Assembly (NCBI RefSeq): GCF_000217935.1
Contig: NZ_AFHI01000002.1
Location: forward strand, 1 to 64,000
From: Rheinheimera sp. A13L
GTDB lineage: Bacteria > Pseudomonadota > Gammaproteobacteria > Enterobacterales > Alteromonadaceae
DNA: 64,000 nucleotides
Reading direction: 5' to 3'
Part shown: in pieces, positions 28,563-39,300 of the stretch
How positions within the stretch are numbered: position 1 is the first letter of the stretch
How the letters are laid out: each line of letters opens with the position of its first letter
Position numbers and translations under genes: made by a program
Notes under the pieces: model-generated
Database searches by the model: none
What the model was told of the DNA's origin: nothing
Seen by the model: the letters and a program-made list of their open reading frames with translations, nothing else

Positions 28563-30440
28563 CTAAACTGAACCTCTTTCGTAATACCGCAATGGTACTG
28601 GTGCCGCAGGACCAAAATAGTAGCCTTGGGCATAACTGATACCACAACGTTCCAGTGCGTCCAGTGACTGCTTGCTTTCTACCATCTCAGCGATGATCAG
28701 CAACTGAGTTTGTTTGGCAAATGAGCTGATATGTTCAAGAAATAACTGAGCATCAGGGTCGGTGCTTATCATCTCTATTAAGCTGCCATGAATTTTTAAA
28801 CCATCCACATGCAATTGCAGTAAATCCGCCATACCTACGCCACTGGCGACACCAAAATCATCCAGCAGCACTTTGGCTCCCGCCTTTTGCAAAGCTGCTA
28901 TAGCGTCACGGCAACGGTCAAATTGAGGTAATACGCCGGCTTCAGCCAGTTCAAAATAGACTCGTTCTGGCTTAGGGTAATGCTGCAGATAATCGAGGAA
29001 AAATTGCTGTAAGTCATCATCCAGTAAATCACGGCAATTGACGTTAATAGACCAGCTGACTTCGGAGGCGACAAACTGACTGGCGCTTTTGATAAACATC
29101 ATTTTGGTCAGCTCTGTATCCAGATGGCTGCGGTTAATAATGCTTAAAAACTGATCCGGCGTCAGTATGCTGCCGTCACTGCGTAATATGCGGGCCAGAC
29201 ATTCGTACTGGAATATTTCGCCTGTACTGATCTGCACTACGGGCTGGAAATAAGGCACTATTTGCTCGTGACCTATAGCTTCCCGCACTTCTTTTGCCAT
29301 TTTGATATTGGTATGCAGATGCTGCTTCAGCGCCAGTAAGTTGTCTGAATACACCACTAAAGACTGTTGCTGCAAGCGGGCTGTATTAACGGCAAGGGTC
29401 GCGTTCTCCAGCACTACAGCAGCAGGCGACAAGGCTACACCTAAAGTCACAGTAAAAAGTAAGTAAGGGTCGTTCAGCACAGGCTGAGTGAAATCAAAGC
29501 TTTTTAGCTTGTCATGCAAATCATTGTCAGAAATGGCAGCAACACGGCGGATCGCCAGTTTTTCAAAAGATAAACGGTACAAACGGAAGGAGCGTCCCAA
29601 ATGCAGTTGCAACTGCTGAATAAACTGGTTAAAGGCTTGTTCCGCAATAGGAGTGCCATACAAATGACAGATTTCTTCCAGGTTATTTACCTGCAAAATA
29701 GCTAACTGGCTTAAGCCTCCGCTTTCATGGCGCAGATGAGCTTCCAAAGCTAATGCATTACGTTTGCCTGAACTGCGGTCTGTGGTCAGATTATACCGCA
29801 GCACCATGGCATAACTTAAAGCCAACAGCAGCGCCAAACCAAAAAACACTGAGCCACTTAAAACAGACTGCTGCATACTGGACAAAAGCCATTGATCCAG
29901 GTCGGTAATGGCAATATCTGCTCCGGCTAAATAGATGGTGCCGTCTGAGCTTTGATAAGGCATCAGTACTGAGCGGAAATGACCAAATTGATCCACAGAT
30001 TCTTCAAACACCGGAGTTAAAGAGGCAAAAGCAGCTTTATTGGCTTCAGTAGCTTCAGGGTAATAATCGTAAAAATAACTCAATTGGCCACGCAACAAGT
30101 CATCTTCTGTGTAGCTGGACGAGGTGAAGTGTACTTTGCCATCCACCTGAATCATGCTGTACAGATACTGTAATTTTAAGTCTTTGGCATAAAGACTGAG
30201 TTTTTTCGCCAGTTTCAGGTACTCAGCCCGGGGAAGATGTTGTGGACCACTGATATTGTTGTGGTAGTCATCACCCAACAGATAAGGCACGGCTTTCACC
30301 GCGTTGACCAGTTGCAAGTCAAGCTGAGCAAGTTTGGTCTGATAGGTTTGCTGATACTGATAATACACATAGGCAACAATGGCGAGCAGATACACCACCA
30401 GACTGATAACAATAAAATGTGCTGAACGGATCCGTAGCAT
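28563..30440 (-). CDS. Membrane EAL-domain protein with degenerate GGDEF domain
   Basis: The start is ATG 30440; a TTG 11 codons upstream is possible but less likely. The 625-residue protein has a membrane helix (about 8-30), an extracytoplasmic sensor (about 31-180), a second helix (about 186-212), a decayed cyclase domain with SFEKLAI where GGDEF should be, and an EAL domain (about 380-620). The EAL domain keeps YECLAR, ELAEAG, DDFGVASG and QGYYFG. It has KIHGSLI where KID is usual and AEMVE where AEGVE is usual. Phosphodiesterase activity is plausible but uncertain because one conserved Asp is replaced by His. It is divergent from panP. Confidence 0.85.
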   Translation of the reverse strand: MLRIRSAHFIVISLVVYLLAIVAYVYYQYQQTYQTKLAQLDLQLVNAVKAVPYLLGDDYHNNISGPQHLPRAEYLKLAKKLSLYAKDLKLQYLYSMIQVDGKVHFTSSSYTEDDLLRGQLSYFYDYYPEATEANKAAFASLTPVFEESVDQFGHFRSVLMPYQSSDGTIYLAGADIAITDLDQWLLSSMQQSVLSGSVFFGLALLLALSYAMVLRYNLTTDRSSGKRNALALEAHLRHESGGLSQLAILQVNNLEEICHLYGTPIAEQAFNQFIQQLQLHLGRSFRLYRLSFEKLAIRRVAAISDNDLHDKLKSFDFTQPVLNDPYLLFTVTLGVALSPAAVVLENATLAVNTARLQQQSLVVYSDNLLALKQHLHTNIKMAKEVREAIGHEQIVPYFQPVVQISTGEIFQYECLARILRSDGSILTPDQFLSIINRSHLDTELTKMMFIKSASQFVASEVSWSINVNCRDLLDDDLQQFFLDYLQHYPKPERVYFELAEAGVLPQFDRCRDAIAALQKAGAKVLLDDFGVASGVGMADLLQLHVDGLKIHGSLIEMISTDPDAQLFLEHISSFAKQTQLLIIAEMVESKQSLDALERCGISYAQGYYFGPAAPVPLRYYERGSV

Positions 30441-30785
30441 GCAATGACTCGTAAAAAAGGGACCTGAAAACAATACCTTGATAGCTTAGCTGATTTAATT
30501 CGGGCTGACAGCTAATACTTTGATCTGAATTCTGTTGTGGCTTTTACGGATATTTTCTGCAATCAGGTGGCTAGAATCAGTAAAAACGCAGACTTTATGC
30601 GGTTCTTTGCAGCTATTTGCAGCCCTATTGCAGCAAATAACTGCAAGATGATGGACAGGTGAAATTTTTTAAAGACATTTAAAGGGGCTTTTAGTACAGT
30701 GACTTCCTTTTTGACTTACTGATTTTACGGCCTGAAAACACAAAATAAGAAGCCTATAACGCGACCCCGGTGAGACAGGATACGA
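30441..30785. other. Divergent regulatory region between the EAL gene and panP
   Basis: This 345-bp stretch has no open frame with coding character. It contains several TTTGCAG/TTGCAG repeats (about 30600-30650) and a TTGACT at 30711 that might be part of a panP promoter, though no good -10 is visible. A GGTGAGACAGGA site precedes the panP ATG. Confidence 0.4.
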
Positions 30786-32426
30786 ATGACAGAATTAAAC
30801 AAACGTCAGGCTACAGCTTCTGAAGAAGCCTTGTGGCGGATATTTACTGTGCCAGAGGCTCCGGACTCCACTTTAAGTATCATCGAACAGAATATTTCGC
30901 AGAACCTGGCCGGGTTTTTACGCGAAAGTATTGTTGCAGTCGAAAAGCCACTGTGGCAAATAGAGCGTGATTTTCAGGCGCATCAAATCCCTTCTGAACC
31001 TAAATTTGTGTCGGATTATGCCGAGCAAATGATGGAAAAGCTGGTGGCGCATTCTGTCCATACAGCAGCTCCAAGTTTTATAGGTCACATGACCTCGGCT
31101 TTGCCCTATTTTGTTTTACCACTGTCAAAAATGATGGTGGGGTTAAACCAGAATCTGGTGAAAATCGAAACCTCCAAAGCTTTTACTCCGCTTGAGCGTC
31201 AGGTCATCGGCATGATGCATCATTTGGTCTATGGCGAAGGCGACAGCTTTTATAAAAAATGGATGCACAGCGCCAACCATTCGTTAGGTGCTTTTTGTTC
31301 GGGTGGAACCATTGCCAATATCACTGCGCTTTGGATTGCCCGTAACCGTTTATTAAAAGCCGATGGTGACTTTAAAGGCGTAGCCAAAGAAGGCTTGTTC
31401 CGTGCGATGAAGTACTATGGCTATGAGGGTTTAGCCATTTTAGTGTCAGAACGGGGTCATTATTCTTTAGGTAAAGCTGCAGATATTTTAGGTATTGGCC
31501 GTGAGTTTTTAATTCCGGTGAAAACCGATGGCAATAACAAAGTGCAAAGTGACGAAATGCGCCGGGTAAGCCGTGAGCTGAATGACAAAAATATCAAAGT
31601 GATGGCCATTGTTGGTGTGGCAGGTACTACTGAAACCGGCAATGTAGACCCACTGAATGACTTAGCCGATTTAGCCGCCGAACTGGGTTGCCATTTCCAT
31701 GTCGATGCCGCCTGGGGGGGCGCCACTTTATTGTCGGATAAATACCGTCATTTGCTGAGTGGCATAGAGCGCGCTGATTCAGTGACTATAGATGCCCATA
31801 AACAAATGTATGTGCCTATGGGCGCAGGTATGGTGGTGTTTAAACATCCATCTTCTGCTCATGCGATTGAACACCATGCTGAATATATTTTGCGTAAAGG
31901 CTCCAAAGATTTAGGCAGTCAGACACTGGAAGGTTCTCGCCCAGGTATGGCCATGTTAGTGCATGCCTGTTTGCAGGTGATTGGCCGTCAGGGTTATGAA
32001 ATTCTGATCAACCGTAGTTTAGATAAAGCCCGTTATTTTGCCGGTTTAATTCAGGACCATGCAGAATTTGAGCTGATCACTGAACCTGAACTTTGTTTGC
32101 TGACTTATCGTTATGTGCCGGCAGAAGTTCAACGTGCTATGGCGCTGGCTTCGCCGGAAAAACTGCATAAGTTTAATGAACTGATTAATGGCTTAACTAA
32201 GTTTATTCAGAAAACCCAGCGTGAAGAAGGCCGCTCTTTTGTCTCCCGTACCCGTATTAAACCTGAACGTTATCAGCGTCAGGACACAGTGGTGTTCCGG
32301 GTGGTATTGGCGAACCCTCTGACTACAGATCAAATTTTATTGGATGTACTGGAAGAGCAGCAACAAGTGGCAGCTTTGGACAAAGATTTTCTGCCGAAAC
32401 TACTGCAACTGGCCAAAGACAGCTAA
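30786..32426 (+). CDS. panP: PLP-dependent aspartate 1-decarboxylase PanP
   Basis: PanP converts aspartate to beta-alanine for pantothenate and CoA synthesis, and replaces the pyruvoyl enzyme PanD in several Vibrio and Alteromonas relatives. The 546-residue fold-type I protein has FCSGGTIANITALW (about 177-190), HVDAAWGGA (about 305-313) and the PLP lysine in TIDAHKQMYVPMG (about 337-349). Closely related glutamate/tyrosine decarboxylases share these motifs. The PanP call rests on overall resemblance and on the presence of panB and panC, but no panD, 10 kb away. Confidence 0.88.
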   Translation: MTELNKRQATASEEALWRIFTVPEAPDSTLSIIEQNISQNLAGFLRESIVAVEKPLWQIERDFQAHQIPSEPKFVSDYAEQMMEKLVAHSVHTAAPSFIGHMTSALPYFVLPLSKMMVGLNQNLVKIETSKAFTPLERQVIGMMHHLVYGEGDSFYKKWMHSANHSLGAFCSGGTIANITALWIARNRLLKADGDFKGVAKEGLFRAMKYYGYEGLAILVSERGHYSLGKAADILGIGREFLIPVKTDGNNKVQSDEMRRVSRELNDKNIKVMAIVGVAGTTETGNVDPLNDLADLAAELGCHFHVDAAWGGATLLSDKYRHLLSGIERADSVTIDAHKQMYVPMGAGMVVFKHPSSAHAIEHHAEYILRKGSKDLGSQTLEGSRPGMAMLVHACLQVIGRQGYEILINRSLDKARYFAGLIQDHAEFELITEPELCLLTYRYVPAEVQRAMALASPEKLHKFNELINGLTKFIQKTQREEGRSFVSRTRIKPERYQRQDTVVFRVVLANPLTTDQILLDVLEEQQQVAALDKDFLPKLLQLAKDS

Positions 32427-32438
32427 GTCAGAGCGACC

Positions 32439-32529
32439 CTGCCAGAGTAGGATCAGCATCCTATTTGACGCCAGTGCCGTTCACCCCGGTTTTATCCAAT
32501 GGATTATCCGGGGTTTGCTGCTCTGGCAG
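32439..32529. ncRNA. Structured inverted-repeat element with a predicted three-way junction
   Basis: The outer arms CTGCCAGAG (32439-32447) and CTCTGGCAG (32521-32529) are perfectly complementary. Inside are a 6-bp hairpin TAGGAT/ATCCTA (32448-32463, loop CAGC) and a 7-bp hairpin ACCCCGG/CCGGGGT (32483-32514), with a further ATCC/GGAT stem in its loop. It begins 13 nt after the panP stop. It could be a 3'-UTR structure, a repeat element or a small RNA. I know of no family match. Confidence 0.45.
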
Positions 32530-32679
32530 CATTTGCACATCACAGCCTCACTTTTATTTGCCATCACCTCTGAACAAACACACCAGAAACATAGTTGCTT
32601 ACAACAGCGGCATTGCATCAGTGCCTGAGTGGCGCTACTTTAGATGCAGTATTTTGTGCTGAAACAAAAAGGAATACCT

Positions 32680-32877
32680 ATGTCTGATAAAACCTTAGCT
32701 TTATCCAATGACAAGATGATTGCCGGAGTTTGTGGTGGTATAGCCGAATATTTTGGCTGGTCCAAAGGCGGGGTACGGCTGGTTTATGTATTGCTGTCTG
32801 TATTATCAGCGGCGTTTCCAGGTTTGTTTGTTTACATCATCTTATGGTTGTTGATGCCAAAAAAAGAAAGCCTCTGA
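32680..32877 (+). CDS. PspC-domain small membrane protein
   Basis: The start at ATG 32680 is preceded by AAGGA. The 65-residue product has KMIAGVCGGIAEYFGW, the PspC signature, and one membrane helix (about 32-55, VLLSVLSAAFPGLFVYIIL). Phage-shock-type PspC proteins sit in the inner membrane. This stand-alone copy lacks pspA and pspB neighbours, so a link to envelope stress is only inferred. Confidence 0.88.
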   Translation: MSDKTLALSNDKMIAGVCGGIAEYFGWSKGGVRLVYVLLSVLSAAFPGLFVYIILWLLMPKKESL

Positions 32878-32887
32878 ACTGATATCA

Positions 32888-33307
32888 GTGAAGCAAATTA
32901 TGTATTCAGGTCAATGCCTGTGTGGCGAAGTAAAAATTGAAATTCGTGGTGCTATTACAGACATTATTCATTGCCATTGTTCCTTGTGCCGTAAATCCAG
33001 CGGCACAGCCTATGCCACCAATGGTTTTGTGTTAAGTTCTGAATTTAGTCTGGTGCATGGCAAAGAACTACTGAATGCGTTTTCGTTAAAGCAAGGCAGA
33101 CAACGGCATTTTTGTTCCCGCTGCGGCTCACCTGTCTATAGCTCAAACGCTGCAGATCCGAACCGGATCCGCATTCGTTTAGGCATACTGGATTCCGCTA
33201 TTACTGAGCGGCCTATTAGTCATAACTTTGTGTCCTCCAAAGCCAACTGGGACAATCTGGATGCAGCTTTGCCCCGTTATGACGGCCATGAACCAGGCCG
33301 AAGCTAA
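32888..33307 (+). CDS. GFA/CENP-V family zinc-binding protein
   Basis: The 139-residue protein has the zinc-ligand cysteines of the glutathione-dependent formaldehyde-activating family: CLCGEV (about 10-15), HCHCSLCRKS (about 29-38), and CSRCGSP (about 97-103). Many members do not act on formaldehyde and their substrate is unknown. The start may be GTG 32888 or ATG 32900; neither has a strong ribosome-binding site. It ends 4 nt before the converging glucan synthase gene. Confidence 0.85.
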   Translation: MKQIMYSGQCLCGEVKIEIRGAITDIIHCHCSLCRKSSGTAYATNGFVLSSEFSLVHGKELLNAFSLKQGRQRHFCSRCGSPVYSSNAADPNRIRIRLGILDSAITERPISHNFVSSKANWDNLDAALPRYDGHEPGRS

Positions 33308-33311
33308 AACT

Positions 33312-36300
33312 TTACTTCGGTTGTGCCGCTATACTCCAGACTAACTGGTGGTGTTTCGCATCCAGTGGTAATTGCAGCACTCCCTCGTTGTAATACTGTG
33401 GATCAGCAGCTATATCCTTGCCATCTAAAGTGACTGAAGCTGCAGACTGATGCTGCTGCAATTCCAGTTGATAGACTGTATCGGCAACAGACAAGCTAAT
33501 GCTAAAGCCCTGCCACGCAGCTGGAATACAAGGATCAAACTGCAGCCATTGACCTTTTCTGCTCAGGCCTAAAATAGCTTCAAGACCAGAACGGTACATC
33601 CAGGCTGCAGCTCCTGTGTACCAACTCCAGCCTCCGCGGCCGTTATGAGGCTCAACTGAATAAATATCAGCAGAAACCACATAAGGTTCAGTTTGATAAC
33701 GAGCTACAGCGTCTGGCGTCGACGCATGCTGAATGGGGTTCAGCATGTTAAACAGCTCTGTGGCTTTTTCCGCCTGATCCAGCTTAGCAAAGGCAAAAAT
33801 AGCCCACATGGCGGCATGACTGTATTGGCCGCCGTTTTCGCGTAAGCCTGCCGGATAGCCTTTGATATAACCAGGGTTGGGTTCGATATGTTCAAAAGGC
33901 GGGCTGAACAACAAGGCCAAACCTTGTTCTGTGTTGATTAAATGCTGATCGACGGAAGCCATTGCAACTTTGGCTCTGTCGGGCCGTGCTGCTTCAGACA
34001 GCACAGCCCATGACTGGGCAATAGAATCAATTTTACATTCAGGTGATGCTTTGCTGCCAAGCCAGCTGCCCTGATCAAAAGTTGCTCTTTTATACCATTC
34101 GCCGTCCCATGCATGTTGCTCCAGCGCTTGAGTTAATCGTTTGGCATATTGCTGCCAGCGGCTGGCTCTGTCCTGCTCATCCTTGGGCACAAAAGGCAAA
34201 AACAGTTTAATGCTGGCAAGTACTAACCAGCCCAGCCAGACACTCTGGCCTTTGCCTTCGGCACCCACTAAATCCATGCCATCATTCCAGTCACCAGAGC
34301 CCATCAAGGGCAAACCAAGCTCCCCTGTCTGAGCAATACAAAGATCCAGCCCGCGGGCACAATGCTCAAACAAAGACGCGCTATGATCCGACGGCATAGG
34401 CTGATAAAAAGCATCGTGCTGATCGGCCGTCAGTGCCGGGCCTTGCAGAAAGGGCAGTTGTTCTGTCAGCACAGCCCGGTCGCCAGAGCTTTGTATATAG
34501 CTGGCACAGGCGAACACTAACCAGACTTTATCGTCACAAATCCGGCTACGTACACCAGCGCCTGAATGGGGTAACCACCAATGCTGTACATCACCTTCAA
34601 TAAACTGTCGCCCGGCGGCTTTTAACAAATGCTGACGGGCAAAAGCCGGATCGGCAAAACTCAGCGCCATGCTGTCTTGCAATTGATCGCGAAAACCATA
34701 AGCGCCGCTGGCCTGATAAAAGGCTGCTCTGGCATAGAGCCGGCAGACTATGGTTTGATACAGCAACCAGCCGTTGAGCATAATGTTCATGGCCGGATCC
34801 GGTGTTTTCACCTGTACAGCGTTCAGCTTTTGCTGCCAGAAATCCCACACTTGCTGTAATACGTTGTGTAAATCCAGCTGCTGATATTGTCGTACCAGAG
34901 CTGTAGCACTTTGGCTGTCAGCCGTTTGCCCAAGTAAAAACACCAGTTCACAACGTTCTCCCGGTTCCAGACTGACTTCAAGTTGCAAGGCGGTACAAGG
35001 GTCTAAAGCTGCACCACTGCGTTTGGACAAAGGCTGTGCGCAGCTTAAAGCCAAAGGACTAGCCGGGGATCCATTTCTGCCAAGAAATTCGGTGCGATCC
35101 GCTGTCCAGCCCGATAGCAGATCGGCAGAACCCGGAGTGCTGTTGTGACGGCTTAAGGCGGCAAAAGCGATACGACCAACAAAAGCCGTATTCCATGGAT
35201 TGGACAGCAACATAGCCTGACTGTCCTGGTGCAAAGAGCTTTGCAAAAAGGCACTGCTGGCGCTGCGGTCTCTGCCCAGGACCCATTCGGTATAAGCTGT
35301 GACTGTTAAATTTCGTGTTTGAGCTGAGTGATTGGTCAGGGTTAAACGCGATATTTTCACAGGATCAGCCACTGGTACATACTGCAGTAATTGCATGTCT
35401 ATACCAGAGGCCTGATGGCCAAACTTACTGTAACCAAAACCATGGCAGGCCGTATACAAACCACCGTCATTGATTGGCTGAGCTGTGGGGCTTAACAGTT
35501 CAGAACTGCCCTGATCCTGTACATAAAAAGCTTCACCACAAGGGTCTGTCACAGGGTCGTTTGACCATGGCGTCAGTTGGTTTTCCCTGCTGTTTTCCGA
35601 CCAGCTATAACCACTGCCTAAAGTGGACACCTGAAAACCAAAAGCCGGATTGGCAATCACATTGATCCAGGGCATAGGAGGGCGTTGATGTTGCTGCATA
35701 TGAGTATGGTACTCACGGCCATCCTTACTAAAGCCACCTAAGCCGTTAAAAAACTGTAGATCAGGCTCTGCCTTATGCTCCTGTTCAGGCAGTCGGGCTG
35801 CTTTAGTGGTATTGATCCTCAGAGGTTCAGCTGTAGCTGCGGGGATCCGGCTTAATTGAGTGGCCAGACTACCGCGGTTTGCATAAAGTACTACACGAGC
35901 CACAGCGGCCAATAAAGCCCGGGATTCCACCGTCATTAAATCTGCGCGCAGGCAAAACACACTGCCTCCGGCCAAACGTAAGCCCAGATTGGGTTTGCTC
36001 TGGCTGCTGCGTACCTGGGTTTCAATGGCTGTTTGTAGTTCCTGCACATAAGAAGCCGCTCTTTCATTGATAATGACCAAATCCACAGCCAGCTGTTTCA
36101 TGCGCCAGTATTCGTGGGCACGCAGCAGTTGCTGCACCACAGACAAATCTTCGATATCGTCAATATGCAGCAAGACTATCGGCAAATCGCCGGAAATGGC
36201 GTGTTGCCATAAACCGGACTGAGCTGCTGCACCTCGTGTGATAGCGGCAGTCGTGGCTCTGAAGCGACTATCATTGTATAAAAGCGGGCCTGTCAGGCGC

Positions 36301-39300
36301 TGAAAATCAGCAGCTTCAGCGACGCTGATGGCCAGATGGCGCAATTGCACCTGAGCCTGAGTCCAGGCCAAAGTACAGGCTCTGTCATAGGCACTGCGTT
36401 CATTATGCTGATCCACCAGATCCAGTAATTCCTGCCGCGATGAAGCCACTAAGGTCCAGAATGCCACCCGGCAGACCTGACCGGGAGCAATACGCACCGA
36501 CTGGCGCAAAGAAAAAATTGCATCCAGTACAGTGCCGCTGCTGTTGGTCAGCGCCTTGTTTTGCATAGCCGCTGCGTTCACCATCTGATGGCCCTGACCA
36601 AAAAATAAGGCTCTGTTGGTTTCGTATTGTAAGGGCGCGCAAATTTCACCTTCGACCACAGCAAAATGGGCGGCATACACAGCAGTTTCATCGGCTGAAC
36701 GTAAACGGCGGGTGGCAACTAAAGCAGCAAATTCAGGCACAAATTCGGTCTGAACAAATAATTTAGCAAAAGCTGGGTGAGCGTTGTCTGTATTGACCGT
36801 CGCCAACACCACTTCTGCGTAGGAGGTTAATTCAATATCCCGGCTAAAGGAGCTGTGATTGATCAGCGAAACCCTTCTGACTTCGCCAAGGTGTTCGGTC
36901 GACAGGACCACTTCGACAGTGCAGGTCAGATCATGATACTGGCGACTGAACTCGGCGTGATCTTCGCTGAAGATAGCCACAGGAGCTGTGTTCTGACTGA
37001 AAGTGGAGTGATCGGAACTGGCGAGTGCCGGCAGTTGTGGGGTCAGGGTACTGGACCAAATCTGCTCGCTCTGTTTATCCCGCAGCAACACAAAAGCTCC
37101 CCAGGGATCCCTGCTGCTGTCTTCGCGCCAGCGGGTGATGGCTATATTGCCCCAGCGGCTGTAACCAGCTCCAGCTGCCGTTAACATCACGGCATAACCG
37201 CTGCTCGACAGCAAATGACTGCACGGAGGGCCTGAAGCTTCTGCATGCATTCTGCGTTCTGTCAGTTGTTGTGCCGCAGCAGAGTTGGCGGCAATACTGA
37301 CTTCTTCTGCTTTAGGGTGGGCTATGGCGACATAACGTGGCAGTCGCTCCTGCAACAACAACTCACAAGCCTGGACCATAGGTTCTCGGTGGAAGCGGTC
37401 ACGCATCAAACCCTGTTGCAAGGTATTGGCTATGGCCACTATGGTCATGCCCTGATGGTGCGCCATAAAACTTTGCACCAAAGCGAAAGAAGTGTCATCT
37501 GGTAAACGGGAAGGGGTATAGTCTATGGCCTCAAAAAAACCATAATCTGCTAAAGCGCCTGACTGTTTTAACAACTCGAAATTGGCGAAGGCGGCCACAG
37601 GGTCGACCATAGTGGCCAGTGCCGTTGCGTAGGGCGCTATCACTTTGTTTTCCGCCAAACCACGTTTTAAACCCAGACCTGGCACACCAAAGTTGGAATA
37701 CTGATAGGTAAACTCCAGATCTCTGGCATTGTAAGCCGACTCGGAAATACCCCAGGGAATACCCAGCTGGCGGCCATAACTGATTTGCCGTTCAACAATA
37801 AGTCTGTTGCTTTGTTCCAGTAGACTGCCGGTTGCAGCTCTCATCACCAGGGAAGGCATCAGGTATTCAAACATAGAACCTGACCAGGATAATAAAGCTG
37901 AGCCGTAACCCAAAGGGGTAGCGCTGCGGCCTAAACGGAACCAGTGTTTACTGTCAGCATCTCCTTTGGCTATGGCAAATAAACTGGCGAGCCTGGCTTC
38001 AGAGGCCAGCAGATCGTAACAACTGGTATCCATCCGGTTTTCTTCCACCGCATAACCTATGGATAATAAATTGCGTTCCGGATCGATAAAAAAGGCGAAA
38101 TTCATCGCCATGGCAAATTGGCGCGACTCTGTTGCCAGCTTCTGTAGCTGCAGTATTTGCTGTTGTTGATCCCCGGCAGGCAAATGCAGCTGTGCCAGCT
38201 GTTCTGCCAGAGTCTGTTGTAATGCCTGTAAATAAAAGACCAGACTGTGCTGAGCTGATACGTGCTGATCTGTGTCGCGCTGAAAGGGTGCGCTTTGTCG
38301 TGCACTGGCAATCAGCAAGGCTTGCTGGCAGAGTTCTGTCAGTGGATCTGGTTGGTGGTGCAGGCAATCCGACTGTTGCAGCAAGGTGTCCAACTGACTC
38401 AGAATGCTTTGTAGCTGCAAACCACTTTGGCTTTGCAGCATGGCATCAGGGGCCTGGTGCAGGCTTAACTGAGCTAAAGCTAAGTTATCGCATAAGCCTG
38501 TTCTGGCCTGAAGGCTATAAAGCTGGTGTTGCCATTCATCGCAGGCATTGGCCAAAGCAATCAGGTGACCCGCCAGATTACCGCTGTCCACTGAGGACAC
38601 ATAAACAGGTTCAAGCGGGCGTAAATCACGGGTGTCGTACCAGTTAAACAGGTGGCCATGGCAGGTACGCAGTTGTTTCATCGTACTAAAAGTCGCTTCC
38701 AGTCTTTGTATTGCCTGCCCTGTGGTAAGCCAGCCAAAATCCCGTGCTGCAGCGACAGACAACAGATACATGCCGATGTTAGTCGGCGAGGTGCGGTGTG
38801 CTATTGCAGGTTGCGGCTGTTGCTGGAAATTGTCCGGTGGCAGCATATGATCTTCTGCCGTGACAAAACGCTCGAAGTAACGCCAGGTGCGTCTGGCGAT
38901 CAGACGCAGTTCAGTTTCCTGAAGTGCGGATAGCTGTAAGGCGGGTTGGATGCGAAAAGGTTTACTTAACGCCAAGGCCACAGCAGGAGCTGCACACCAG
39001 ATCAGCAGTAAAGGTAAAAATAAAGGCCAGTTGGCCGGGTTTAGCCAGAGTGTCAAACCCAGGCCACTACAGGCCAGCAGTATAGCCGGGCTCATCAGCC
39101 CATAATATCGGGGTAAAGTTAAACTGGAGTCGCGTTGGTTTTGTGCCGCTGTGGTCCATTGCAGCAGATGTTTTTTACTCAGCAGTAAACGATACAAGGT
39201 GATACCAATAGCGTGCAGCATACGCCAGCTATGGTCCGCCAAAAATACCAGACTCAGCAGGCCTGTGCTCAAGGCCAGTTTGAAATCTGTCAGCAGGTTG

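Noticed and set aside
28438-28647. 69-codon minus-strand frame overlapping the end of the EAL gene
   Set aside because: Overlaps a real gene in another frame and has no start signal or family features.
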